Shown: positions 1 through 7,716, numbered from the stretch's first letter. The stretch is 64,000 nt of DNA from Gaetbulibacter_A sp043876815 (GCF_043876815.1 NZ_JBAWKA010000003.1:372001-436000); one strand, 5' to 3'. Made by a program: numbers and translations. The notes: generated from the letters alone by a model not told the origin.

Positions 1-575
1 ATGATCCCGGGTACCGTGCGGTCACTTTTGAAGAACTGCGTGAAGCTTACAAAGAACAGGTTGAAGCTTTAATGGATGGTGGCTCGGATATTTTACTGGT
101 GGAAACCGTATTTGATACCTTGAATGCAAAAGCGGCTTTGTACGCTATTGAAGAAGTGAAAGAAGAACGTGCTATTGATATTCCCATCATGCTGAGTGGC
201 ACCATAACCGATGCCTCAGGTAGAACCTTATCTGGACAAACTGCGGAAGCTTTTTTGATCTCAGTATCACATATTCCTTTATTATCTGTTGGATTCAATT
301 GTGCTTTGGGTGCTAATTTACTGCAACCCCATTTGGAAGCTATTGCACATAAAACTGAGTTTGCAATTTCGGCACATCCTAATGCGGGCTTACCAAATGC
401 CTTTGGTGAGTATGATGAGTCTCCGGAGGATATGGCAGAACAAATTGAAGCCTATTTTAAAAAGAATTTGGTGAATATCATTGGTGGCTGTTGCGGCACA
501 ACCCCGGAACACATTCGGGTGATCGCCGAGACCGCTGCTAAGTATGAACCACGGCCTTTGGCTGTAACAGTTTAG
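1..575 (+). CDS. Homocysteine S-methyltransferase, N-terminal half of a split methionine synthase (5' truncated)
   Basis: The reading frame is already open at the left edge (first full codon at base 3), so the N-terminus lies outside the window. The visible 191 residues are the end of a homocysteine-binding TIM barrel. The three zinc-ligand cysteines of the family are present: one in FNCALG and two in the C-terminal GGCCGTTPEH motif. These zinc cysteines activate homocysteine for methyl transfer. The protein stops here instead of continuing into the pterin and cobalamin domains, which are encoded separately by the next gene 242 bases downstream. The two proteins together would make up a complete cobalamin-dependent methionine synthase. 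Confidence is high for the family; the total length is unknown. Confidence 0.9.
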   Translation, partial: DPGYRAVTFEELREAYKEQVEALMDGGSDILLVETVFDTLNAKAALYAIEEVKEERAIDIPIMLSGTITDASGRTLSGQTAEAFLISVSHIPLLSVGFNCALGANLLQPHLEAIAHKTEFAISAHPNAGLPNAFGEYDESPEDMAEQIEAYFKKNLVNIIGGCCGTTPEHIRVIAETAAKYEPRPLAVTV

Positions 576-598
576 AATGAAAATGATTAATAAACACC

Positions 599-691
599 GT
601 CATAGCGAGCAAAGCGAAGCATTCTTTCGAATAAATAGCTTTAAGGGTTTGTTTAAAAAGATTACCACGTCGTGAAGCTCTTCGTAATGAT
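599..691. repeat. Palindromic dispersed repeat unit, copy 1
   Basis: The unit begins GTCATAGCGAGCAAAGCGAAG and ends in an arm whose reverse complement begins ATCATTACGAAGAGC. The two ends therefore form an imperfect inverted repeat bounded by GTCAT and ATGAT. Its left arm shares the core GAGCAAAGCGAAG with the next unit at 708-787. The unit resembles GTCAT-bounded palindromic units that I recall as common between genes in Bacteroidota. It contains no plausible gene. Confidence 0.6.
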
Positions 692-707
692 ACAAAAGAT
701 GGAAAAT

Positions 708-787
708 GTCATTCAGAGCAAAGCGAAGAATCTCAAATAGATAAATTTAGAAGAGATTCATCAGTCACTGCGCTCCTTAGGGATGAC
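708..787. repeat. Palindromic dispersed repeat unit, copy 2
   Basis: The unit runs from GTCATTCAGAGCAAAGCGAA to GGATGAC. The right arm read backwards begins GTCATCCCTAAGGAGCGCAG, so the two ends form an imperfect inverted repeat. GAATCT near the left arm and AGATTC near the right arm are also complementary. The unit is a tandem neighbour of the copy at 599-691 and fills the gap between the two halves of the methionine synthase. Confidence 0.6.
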
Positions 788-817
788 AATGAAATAAAAT
801 TGAATTAATAGTAAAAC

Positions 818-3487
818 ATGGCATTAAAACAAACAAAATACATGCGCTTATCCGGTTTAGAACCATTGGTTTTAAATGAGAACAGCAATTTTGTAAACGT
901 AGGTGAACGTACCAACGTGGCAGGATCGCGCAAGTTTTTACGTTTGATCAAAGAAGAACAATTCGATGAAGCTCTGGACATTGCAAGACACCAGGTAGAT
1001 GGCGGGGCGCAGATTATTGATATCAATATGGATGATGGCTTGATCGATGGTAAAACAGCCATGGTTCGTTTCCTAAATCTTATTGCCGCCGAACCGGATA
1101 TTTGTCGGGTGCCTATTATGATAGACAGTTCAAAATGGGAGATCATTGAAGCCGGTTTACAGGTGGTTCAAGGGAAGTGCGTCGTGAATTCTATTTCTTT
1201 AAAAGAAGGTGAAGAAAAATTTATATGGGAAGCCAAACAAATAAAACGCTATGGCGCTGCTGTGATCGTGATGGCTTTTGATGAAGTAGGGCAGGCCGAT
1301 AATTACGAACGTCGTATTGAGATCGCGAAGCGCTCTTATGATATTTTGGTAAACAAGGTTAAATTTCCTTCCGAGGATATTATTTTCGATCTTAATATTT
1401 TTCCGGTGGGTACTGGTATGGAGGAACACCGAAGAAACGCTATTGATTTTATTGAAGCGACACGTTGGGTGCGGAATAATTTACAAAATGTATCCGTTAG
1501 TGGCGGTGTGAGTAATGTGTCCTTTTCATTCCGAGGTAATAATGTGGTGCGCGAAGCCATGAATTCTGCCTTTTTGTATCATGCTGTACAGGCCGGAATG
1601 AACATGGGGATCGTAAACCCTGCGATGCTAGAGGTTTACGACGATATTCCAAAAGATCTTTTGGAACACGTGGAAGACGTTTTGCTGGATCGTCGGGATG
1701 ATGCTACCGAACGGTTGTTGGAGTTTTCCGAAACCGTAAAGGGTGAAAAAGTTGGAAAAACTGCTGATTTATCCTGGAGGGAGAAGCCCTTGCAGGAACG
1801 AATTACTCACGCCTTGGTTAAGGGCATTGATGCCTTTATTATTGAAGATATTGAAGCAGCCCGACAGGCCGCGAAAAAGCCTATTGACGTGATCGAAGGG
1901 GAGCTTATGACCGGTATGAACGTGGTAGGAGATCTGTTTGGGGCAGGAAAAATGTTCTTGCCACAGGTGGTAAAATCAGCACGGGTTATGAAAAAGGCTG
2001 TGGCCTACTTGAATCCTTTTATTGAGGCTGAAAAAACAGATAAACAAGAACCTGTTGGAAAAATATTGATGGCTACCGTAAAAGGTGATGTACACGATAT
2101 TGGTAAAAATATTGTAAGTGTGGTACTGGCCTGTAATAATTATGAGATCGTAGATCTTGGGGTTATGGTACCCCCCGAAAAAATTATAGAAACAGCTATT
2201 AAAGAACGCGTGGATGCCATAGGTTTATCAGGTTTAATTACCCCTTCGTTGGATGAAATGGTATACCTAGCCAAAGAAATGCAACGTGAGAATTTTGAAG
2301 TACCTCTACTGATTGGTGGTGCTACAACCTCAAAAGCGCATACCGCAGTTAAGATTGATACCCAATACAAGAATGCCGTAGTTCATGTAAATGATGCCTC
2401 GCGTGCTGTAACCGTGGTTGGCGACCTTTTGAATAAAACCAACAGTAAAGCTTATGTTGCGAAACTTAAAACGGAATATGAAGAATTTCGGACGAAGTTT
2501 TTGAAACGCGGTAAGGAGAAAAATTATATTTCCCTGGCAGAAGCTCGTAGCAAAAAGTTTATGCCGGATTGGGAAACCCATCCGCCAGTGAAACCTAAGG
2601 AAATGGGAATTCAGGTTTTAGAACAGCTGAGCTTAAAAACCTTATTGCCTTATATAGATTGGAGTCCGTTTTTTAGGAGTTGGGATCTGCATGGCAGATA
2701 TCCGGATATTTTAAAGGATGAGGTTGTGGGTGAACAAGCCACACAATTATTTGAGGACGCCCAAGCCATGATCCAGGAAATTATTGCGAAACAGCAATTA
2801 AAGCCAAAAGCGATTTTTGGTCTGTTTGAAGCCAACAGCGTGGAAGACGATATAGTTGTAAAGAAAAAAGGTGAGGCCATAGCGGTTTTCAGGACATTAC
2901 GCCAGCAATTAAAAAAGCGGGAAGGTCTGGCTAATTTTGCATTAGCTGATTTTATTGCTCCGGAAACTTCCGGGACATCTGATTATATAGGTGCTTTTTG
3001 TGTGGGAATTTTTGGGACTCAGGAATTGGCTGACCGATATAAGGAAGCTCATGACGATTACAATGCTATTATGGCGCAGGCATTGGCAGATCGATTTGCG
3101 GAAGCCTTTGCTGAGTATTTACACAAACAAGTGCGCACGAAACATTGGGGTTATTCGCCGGGTGAAAGTTTGAGTAACGACGAATTAATTAAAGAACATT
3201 ATAAAGGCATCCGGCCGGCACCGGGTTATCCGGCCTGTCCGGACCACTTGGAAAAAGAAACCATATGGGACCTGCTGGATGTTGAAAATAAAATAGGTGT
3301 AAGTTTAACGGAAAGTTTGGCCATGTGGCCGGCGGCGGCTGTATCGGGTTATTATTTTGCGCATCCGGAGGCGAAGTATTTTGGATTGGGTAAAATTACC
3401 GATGATCAGGTGACCGATTATGCCAACCGAAAAGGAATTCCAAAAGCGAAAGCCCGAAAATGGTTGCACCCCAATATTGCTGAATAA
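818..3487 (+). CDS. metH: Methionine synthase, pterin-, cobalamin- and AdoMet-binding half
   Basis: This protein of 889 residues carries everything in MetH except the homocysteine domain. It transfers the methyl group from methyltetrahydrofolate through cobalamin to homocysteine in the cytoplasm. It starts with a pterin-binding barrel (about residues 22-270; NVGERTNVAGSRKF near the start). The cobalamin cap and Rossmann domains follow, and the axial ligand is His426 in DVHDIGKN. The reactivation domain closes the protein and includes RPAPGYPACPDH near residue 800. The substrate domain is encoded just upstream as a separate protein, a split arrangement known in Bacteroidota. metF follows in the same direction, so one-carbon supply and use are encoded together. 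The start is chosen because the pterin domain begins directly after it. Confidence 0.97.
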   Translation: MALKQTKYMRLSGLEPLVLNENSNFVNVGERTNVAGSRKFLRLIKEEQFDEALDIARHQVDGGAQIIDINMDDGLIDGKTAMVRFLNLIAAEPDICRVPIMIDSSKWEIIEAGLQVVQGKCVVNSISLKEGEEKFIWEAKQIKRYGAAVIVMAFDEVGQADNYERRIEIAKRSYDILVNKVKFPSEDIIFDLNIFPVGTGMEEHRRNAIDFIEATRWVRNNLQNVSVSGGVSNVSFSFRGNNVVREAMNSAFLYHAVQAGMNMGIVNPAMLEVYDDIPKDLLEHVEDVLLDRRDDATERLLEFSETVKGEKVGKTADLSWREKPLQERITHALVKGIDAFIIEDIEAARQAAKKPIDVIEGELMTGMNVVGDLFGAGKMFLPQVVKSARVMKKAVAYLNPFIEAEKTDKQEPVGKILMATVKGDVHDIGKNIVSVVLACNNYEIVDLGVMVPPEKIIETAIKERVDAIGLSGLITPSLDEMVYLAKEMQRENFEVPLLIGGATTSKAHTAVKIDTQYKNAVVHVNDASRAVTVVGDLLNKTNSKAYVAKLKTEYEEFRTKFLKRGKEKNYISLAEARSKKFMPDWETHPPVKPKEMGIQVLEQLSLKTLLPYIDWSPFFRSWDLHGRYPDILKDEVVGEQATQLFEDAQAMIQEIIAKQQLKPKAIFGLFEANSVEDDIVVKKKGEAIAVFRTLRQQLKKREGLANFALADFIAPETSGTSDYIGAFCVGIFGTQELADRYKEAHDDYNAIMAQALADRFAEAFAEYLHKQVRTKHWGYSPGESLSNDELIKEHYKGIRPAPGYPACPDHLEKETIWDLLDVENKIGVSLTESLAMWPAAAVSGYYFAHPEAKYFGLGKITDDQVTDYANRKGIPKAKARKWLHPNIAE

Positions 3488-3490
3488 TTT

Positions 3491-3570
3491 GCGTTAGCGA
3501 TTGCAGCGGCATCCTTTTTTGACGTAGGAAAAAAAAGATATAGCGGAAAGCGCGACCCTTGTGGTAACGC
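3491..3570 (-). repeat. Structured intergenic repeat, copy A
   Basis: GCGTTA at 3491-3496 pairs exactly with TAACGC at 3565-3570, enclosing an inner T-run and A-run that can also pair. Read on the minus strand the element starts GGGCGTTACC, continues GGGTCGCGCTTTCCG and ends CAATCGCTAACGC. The same blocks, in the same order, recur at 17353-17429. It lies between metH and metF and could act as a terminator or mRNA-stabilising hairpin, but its role is not known. Confidence 0.6.
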
Positions 3571-3678
3571 CCAAATAATATAGAAATGAAATACCCAGAA
3601 ATAAGAAGTTTGAAAATTCCAGCTGGGTCCGAGGATGGGTATCGCATCTGACCAATAAAAACAAAAGAGAATTACCAG

Positions 3679-4635
3679 ATGAAAGTAACTGAACATATTG
3701 AAAACGCGAAGGGAAAAACGCTGTTTTCGTTTGAGATTATTCCACCGAAAAAGGGAACGAGTATTGACGAACTGTACAATAATATTGACCCGTTGATGGC
3801 GTTTAATCCGCCGTTTATTGATGTAACAACCTCTCGAGAAGAGTATGTGTATATTGATAAAGGCGATGGGCTTTTAGACCGGAAAATTACGCGGATGCGC
3901 CCCGGAACTGTAGGGATTTGTGCGGCGATTAAGCACAAATATAATGTGGATACCATACCGCATGTGTTGTGTGGTGGGTTTACTAAAGAGGAGACCGAAT
4001 ATTTACTGGTAGATTGCCATTATTTGGGGATTGATAATGTGATGGCGCTGCGTGGCGATGCGATGAAACATCAGCAGTATTTTGAGCCTTCGGAAGGCGG
4101 AAATCATTACGCTTGCGACCTAGTAAAACAGATGAATAATTTGAATCAGGGTAAGTATTTGCTAGATGTGGTGGAATCGGATTATAAAACAGATTTTTGT
4201 ATTGGCGTGGCGGGTTACCCTGAGAAACATTTGGAAGCACCATCGATGCAATCTGATTTAAAAAGGTTGAAAGAAAAAGTTGATGCCGGTGCAGACTACG
4301 TGGTTACACAGATGTTTTTTGATAATAAGAAATTTTTTGATTTTGTAGAAAGTGCGCGTGAGATGGGAATCACGGTTCCGATCATTCCAGGCATCAAACC
4401 GATTGCTGTGAAACGGCACTTACAATTATTACCACAGGTTTTTAAAATTGATATTCCTGAGGAGTTAATTACGGCCGTAGAAGGGTGTAAAGATAATAAA
4501 GCGGTGCGCGAGGTAGGGGTTGAGTGGGCAATTCAGCAAAGTAAGGAGCTTCGGGATTTTGGTGTGCCTGTATTGCATTACTACTCGATGGGTAAAAGTG
4601 ATAATATTAAAGCGATCGCAGAGGCCTTGTTTTAA
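3679..4635 (+). CDS. metF: 5,10-methylenetetrahydrofolate reductase
   Basis: This 318-residue protein has the normal length of bacterial MetF. It is a flavoprotein TIM barrel that reduces methylene-tetrahydrofolate to methyl-tetrahydrofolate, the methyl donor used by the upstream methionine synthase. Visible family features are the N-terminal FSFEIIPPKKG with its catalytic glutamate, VTTSREEY, a central block around MALRGD, and VTQMFFDN followed by PIIPGIKP, the usual C-terminal barrel motifs. It lies 191 bases downstream of metH in the same direction, separated by structured repeat A. No promoter of its own was recognised. Confidence 0.97.
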   Translation: MKVTEHIENAKGKTLFSFEIIPPKKGTSIDELYNNIDPLMAFNPPFIDVTTSREEYVYIDKGDGLLDRKITRMRPGTVGICAAIKHKYNVDTIPHVLCGGFTKEETEYLLVDCHYLGIDNVMALRGDAMKHQQYFEPSEGGNHYACDLVKQMNNLNQGKYLLDVVESDYKTDFCIGVAGYPEKHLEAPSMQSDLKRLKEKVDAGADYVVTQMFFDNKKFFDFVESAREMGITVPIIPGIKPIAVKRHLQLLPQVFKIDIPEELITAVEGCKDNKAVREVGVEWAIQQSKELRDFGVPVLHYYSMGKSDNIKAIAEALF

Positions 4636-4644
4636 AAATTCTCT

Positions 4645-4652
4645 TACATTTG
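4645..4652 (+). promoter_or_regulatory. Flavobacterial -7 box of the 4673 gene
   Basis: TACATTTG matches the flavobacterial -7 consensus TAnnTTTG. A TTG at 4627-4629 lies 15 bases upstream, slightly closer than the usual 17-23. The predicted transcript would begin near 4660, which excludes the TTG codon at 4661 as the start and favours ATG at 4673. Confidence 0.55.
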
Positions 4653-4672
4653 CCGCATAATTGTACCCATTA

Positions 4673-5773
4673 ATGCGCCTATTTCTTTTTGGAATTGTTT
4701 TTTTTCTAAGTTTTCATGGTGTTTCACAAGAGAAACATTACACGGAGGCTTTGGATTTGAATTATTTTTACGGCAACATTACCCTGCATAACAACGATAT
4801 TCTACATTTAATTAAAGGGCATCCTGAAGGCTTTATTTTGGGTTGGAATAAACAAACCTATGGTTTTAAAGACTGGGAGCAACGCTTTAATTATCCGGAT
4901 TACGGATTTTCTTTGGCCTATCAGAATTTAAAAAACCCAGAATTAGGAGGCGTCGTTTCGGCCTATGCCCATTACAACTTTTACTTTTTAAACCGGCACA
5001 TGATGTTGCGAATTGGTCAGGGTTTAGCGCATACAAATCACCCTTATGACAAAGTTGAAAACTATCGCAATATCGCATTTGGTTCACGTATCATGAGCAG
5101 CACTTATGTGATGCTAAATTATAAAAGTAAACCCTTGTTTAAAAACTTTGGTTTGCAGGGTGGATTGGCCTTAATCCATTATTCTAATGCGAATGTGAAG
5201 GCGCCTAATGCTAGTGTGAATTCCATAACCCTGAATTTGGGTGTGACCTATGATCTGGATGCCGAAATGCAGCCTGAATATCAGTATACTTTGGCTGAAG
5301 ATGATAAAAAGTTTACGGAGCCTATAAAATACAATGTTGTATTTCGTTCGGGCATCAATGAGAGTGACGTGGTAGGCAGCGGAAAATATGCTTTTTATAT
5401 TTTTTCTGGTTATGCCGATAAGCGGTTGAGCAGAAAAAGTGCTTTGCAATTTGGAGCTGATGTATTTTTTTCCAACTTTTTAAAGGAATTGATCTATTAC
5501 AGAAGTGTTGCTTATCCTGAAGAAAATGTATCAGGCGATGAGGACTATAAGCGTGTTGGCCTTTTTGCCGGCCATGAATTATTTATTAACAGATATTCGG
5601 TAGTTAGCCAGTTGGGTTATTATGTATATTATCCGTATGATTTTGAAGGTAGAACCTACTTTCGGGTTGGTTTAAAGCGTTATTTTGGCGATAAATGGTT
5701 TGGCGCGATAACCTTAAAATCGCATGGTGCCAAAGCCGAGTGTGTTGAATTTGGGGTTGGTTTGCGTCTGTAA
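4673..5773 (+). CDS. PagL-like acyloxyacyl hydrolase / lipid A deacylase family outer-membrane protein
   Basis: The protein has 366 residues when started at ATG 4673. This start gives a clean signal peptide (MRLFLFGIVFFLSFHGVSQ); an in-frame TTG four codons upstream lies at the expected transcript start. The mature part has alternating aromatic and polar strands and ends as a beta-barrel (FGVGLRL), so it should sit in the outer membrane. The block LIHYSNANVKAPN has the His-x-Ser-Asn pattern of the PagL active site, which removes an acyl chain from lipid A. It is longer than PagL itself, as Bacteroidota homologues tend to be. The function is inferred from that motif and the barrel; the substrate is not certain. 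A lipoprotein gene follows 16 bases later and may be co-transcribed. Confidence 0.65.
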   Translation: MRLFLFGIVFFLSFHGVSQEKHYTEALDLNYFYGNITLHNNDILHLIKGHPEGFILGWNKQTYGFKDWEQRFNYPDYGFSLAYQNLKNPELGGVVSAYAHYNFYFLNRHMMLRIGQGLAHTNHPYDKVENYRNIAFGSRIMSSTYVMLNYKSKPLFKNFGLQGGLALIHYSNANVKAPNASVNSITLNLGVTYDLDAEMQPEYQYTLAEDDKKFTEPIKYNVVFRSGINESDVVGSGKYAFYIFSGYADKRLSRKSALQFGADVFFSNFLKELIYYRSVAYPEENVSGDEDYKRVGLFAGHELFINRYSVVSQLGYYVYYPYDFEGRTYFRVGLKRYFGDKWFGAITLKSHGAKAECVEFGVGLRL

Positions 5774-5789
5774 CAAATGATAGTTTAAA

Positions 5790-6533
5790 ATGAAAAAAGC
5801 AATTTACATACTGGTGTTTTTGATGTTGGGATGCAACAGTGAAAATGCTGGTGATTGTTTTCAAACGGCCGGACCTTTGGTTCAGGAAGAAGTTATTGTG
5901 GCGCCGTTTGACAAAATTTTGGTGAATCGTAATATAGAACTGATCCTGAAGGACGGACCTAGCCAAAAAGTTGTTATTGAAGCAGGGCAGAATTTAATGA
6001 ATGATGTCTTAGCTACAGTGACTGACGGTAAACTCACATTAACCGATAATAACACCTGTAATTTTGTGCGTGATTACTCAAGTATTAAGGTGTATATTAC
6101 ATCTCCCAATATTACCGAAATACGCGCTTCTACGCAATATGATGTGCGTTCTGATGGGGTATTAAGCTATCCTAGTTTTACTATTTTATCAGAAGATTTT
6201 AATGATCCAGATGGTTTTCCCAGTGCTAATTTTTATCTGGAATTGGATGTGACCACCTTTCGTGTGGTTTTTAATAATTTATCTAATTGTTTCGTTTCGG
6301 GTCAGGCTACAAACTTAAACGTAACTTTTGCTGCCGGAACCTCTCGTTTTGAAGGACGGAATCTTATCGCTGAAAACGTGACCATCTGGAATCGAAGTTC
6401 TAATGATATGATCTTGAATCCCCAACAAGCTATTACGGGAAAAATATCGGGTATCGGTGATGTGATCTGTGTGACACGACCGCCAATTGTTGCTGTTGAA
6501 GAACTCTATCGAGGACGACTTATTTTTGAGTAG
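5790..6533 (+). CDS. Head-GIN domain (DUF2807-like) lipoprotein
   Basis: This 247-residue protein begins with a lipoprotein signal (MKKAIYILVFLMLGC), with Cys15 as the predicted lipidated residue. The rest is a string of short beta strands with the pattern FDKILVNRNIELILKDGP and later LTLTDNN and SIKVYITSPN. This resembles the right-handed beta-helix of the head-GIN family, common as cell-envelope proteins in Bacteroidota. No enzymatic motif is visible, and the biological role of the family is unknown. It is probably co-transcribed with the PagL-like gene. Its last 14 bases overlap the end of gldA on the other strand, so the two transcripts converge. Confidence 0.7.
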   Translation: MKKAIYILVFLMLGCNSENAGDCFQTAGPLVQEEVIVAPFDKILVNRNIELILKDGPSQKVVIEAGQNLMNDVLATVTDGKLTLTDNNTCNFVRDYSSIKVYITSPNITEIRASTQYDVRSDGVLSYPSFTILSEDFNDPDGFPSANFYLELDVTTFRVVFNNLSNCFVSGQATNLNVTFAAGTSRFEGRNLIAENVTIWNRSSNDMILNPQQAITGKISGIGDVICVTRPPIVAVEELYRGRLIFE

Positions 6534-7434
6534 TTTCTGCCTTACCGGTCAGATCTCTAAAAAGGCTTTCTAAACTAGCATTCTTTTGGTTGAGCTGGAG
6601 TATTTTCAATTTATTGTCGTGGGCAAAATCAAACACATGGCCACGCATGTCTTCCGTTGTTTTAAAGGTGATCTCATACACAAAATCATAACTATTGACC
6701 ACGTTTTTTACCTCAGGTAGCTGTTGTAAAAAGGCCTCTTCTACACGGTAATCAAATTCCACAATAACCGTTTGCTCCTTGTCGTCGCGCAGCGCCTTTA
6801 ATTTTTTATCAGCAACGATCTCACCTTGGTTAATAATGATCACGCGATCGCACATGGCTTCCACTTCCTGCATGATATGTGTGGATAGGAATACCGTTTT
6901 GGTTTGCCCTAAACTCCGGATAAGATTTCGAATATCTACCAATTGGTTCGGGTCTAAACCTGTGGTGGGTTCATCTAAAATTAAAACCTCCGGATCATGA
7001 AGTAGGGCATTGGCCAATCCCACTCGTTGGCGATATCCTTTGGAAAGTTGCCCAATCTTTTTATGGGCCTCAGGCGTTAAACCTGTTTGTTCAATAACGG
7101 CGTCTATTCGGGATTTGGGAACTTTATAAATACCGGCGTTGAATTGTAAATACTCACGAATATAAAGATCTAAATAAAGCGGATTGTGCTCGGGCAAATA
7201 GCCAACACTTTTTTGAATATTTTCGGGATTGTCATCAATGTTAAAACCATTTACCAACGCAGTGCCTTCAGAAGGTCTTAAGTAGGTGGTTAAAATTTTC
7301 ATCATGGTAGATTTCCCTGCGCCATTTGGACCCAAAAAACCAACGATCTCGGGGCTGTCAATTTTAAAGGACACCTGGTTCAAGGCTTTCTGTTTACCAT
7401 ATAGTTTGGTGATCCCGGAAACTTCAATAGACAT
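6520..7434 (-). CDS. gldA: Gliding-motility ABC transporter ATP-binding protein GldA
   Basis: This 304-residue ATPase has a Walker A motif GPNGAGKST near residue 35, the signature LSKGYRQR, Walker B VLILDEPTTGLD and a switch histidine in LSTHIMQEVE. A C-terminal extension of about 80 residues follows the ATPase core, as in GldA. In Flavobacterium johnsoniae GldA works with the membrane proteins GldF and GldG, which are not in this window. Orthology rests on overall length and sequence character, and on the other gld genes in this window. A strong flavobacterial promoter lies just upstream on the minus strand. Confidence 0.88.
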   Translation of the reverse strand: MSIEVSGITKLYGKQKALNQVSFKIDSPEIVGFLGPNGAGKSTMMKILTTYLRPSEGTALVNGFNIDDNPENIQKSVGYLPEHNPLYLDLYIREYLQFNAGIYKVPKSRIDAVIEQTGLTPEAHKKIGQLSKGYRQRVGLANALLHDPEVLILDEPTTGLDPNQLVDIRNLIRSLGQTKTVFLSTHIMQEVEAMCDRVIIINQGEIVADKKLKALRDDKEQTVIVEFDYRVEEAFLQQLPEVKNVVNSYDFVYEITFKTTEDMRGHVFDFAHDNKLKILQLNQKNASLESLFRDLTGKAETTQK

Positions 7435-7451
7435 ATATTAAAATATTTATT

Positions 7452-7484
7452 CAAAAATAATGATTATCTAATGTATTTTGGCAA
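7452..7484 (-). promoter_or_regulatory. gldA promoter
   Basis: On the minus strand TTG (7482-7484) is followed after 22 bases by TATTTTTG (7452-7459), a full match to the flavobacterial -33 and -7 elements. Transcription would start near 7445, about ten bases before the gldA ATG. Confidence 0.65.
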
Positions 7485-7540
7485 TTGCTGTAAATTCTTT
7501 AAAACTTTTCAAAAAAAAGTAAAAAATGGTTTTAAGTATT

Positions 7541-7569
7541 TTGATTTCTTAAATTATTAAGTACATTAG
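7541..7569 (+). promoter_or_regulatory. Promoter of the aromatic amino-acid operon
   Basis: TTG at 7541-7543 and TACATTAG at 7562-7569 are separated by 18 bases. One base differs from the TAnnTTTG consensus. The block TACATTAGCCGCATAATT closely copies the promoter core at 4645 (TACATTTGCCGCATAATT). The transcript would start near 7575, just ahead of the leader peptide. Confidence 0.6.
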
Positions 7570-7585
7570 CCGCATAATTACAGTC

Positions 7586-7663
7586 ATGACAGGATTCTAT
7601 ACATATTTTAACAACTGGTTTTATTTCTTTTATAGCAAAGGAATCGAGGCGTTGTATGTATAA
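7586..7663 (+). CDS. Phe/Tyr-rich leader peptide of the pheA operon
   Basis: This 25-codon reading frame starts at ATG 7586 and stops at TAA 7661-7663. Five of its residues are Phe (positions 4, 8, 12, 14, 15), five are Tyr (5, 7, 13, 16, 24) and one is Trp. Codons 12 to 16 read Phe-Tyr-Phe-Phe-Tyr. Such a concentration ahead of Phe and Tyr biosynthesis genes is the mark of ribosome-mediated attenuation. When charged tRNA-Phe or tRNA-Tyr is scarce, the ribosome would stall in codons 4-16. That leaves the RNA of codons 20-22 free to pair with the downstream terminator arm. The peptide itself probably has no other function. Confidence 0.85.
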   Translation: MTGFYTYFNNWFYFFYSKGIEALYV

Positions 7664-7695
7664 TTTATAAAGATAAATTTAATATGGGTCTCGAT
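7643..7695 (+). promoter_or_regulatory. Antiterminator of the pheA attenuator
   Basis: ATCGAGGC at 7643-7650, inside codons 20-22 of the leader peptide, is complementary to GTCTCGAT at 7688-7695 over eight pairs (one G-U). The latter is also the 5' arm of the terminator at 7688-7716, so the two structures exclude each other. A ribosome stalled upstream leaves the antiterminator free to form. A ribosome at the stop codon covers 7643-7650 and lets the terminator form. Confidence 0.8.
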
Positions 7696-7716
7696 GAAAA
7701 TCGGGACTTTTTTTTT
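7688..7716 (+). terminator. Attenuator terminator ahead of pheA
   Basis: GTCTCGAT (7688-7695) and ATCGGGAC (7700-7707) form an eight-pair stem with one G-U, closed by a GAAA tetraloop and followed by nine T residues that end directly at the pheA ATG. It is an intrinsic terminator positioned between the leader peptide and the first structural gene. Confidence 0.85.

Noticed and set aside
7470..7490. A forward promoter TATTTTGGC near 7474
   Set aside because: The spacing of TA and TTTG is wrong. The same bases make a better gldA promoter on the minus strand.
7684..7716. ATG at 7684 as the start of pheA
   Set aside because: It lies inside the attenuator stem, and the added residues would be encoded by the terminator's loop and T-run. 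The conserved protein begins at ATG 7717.
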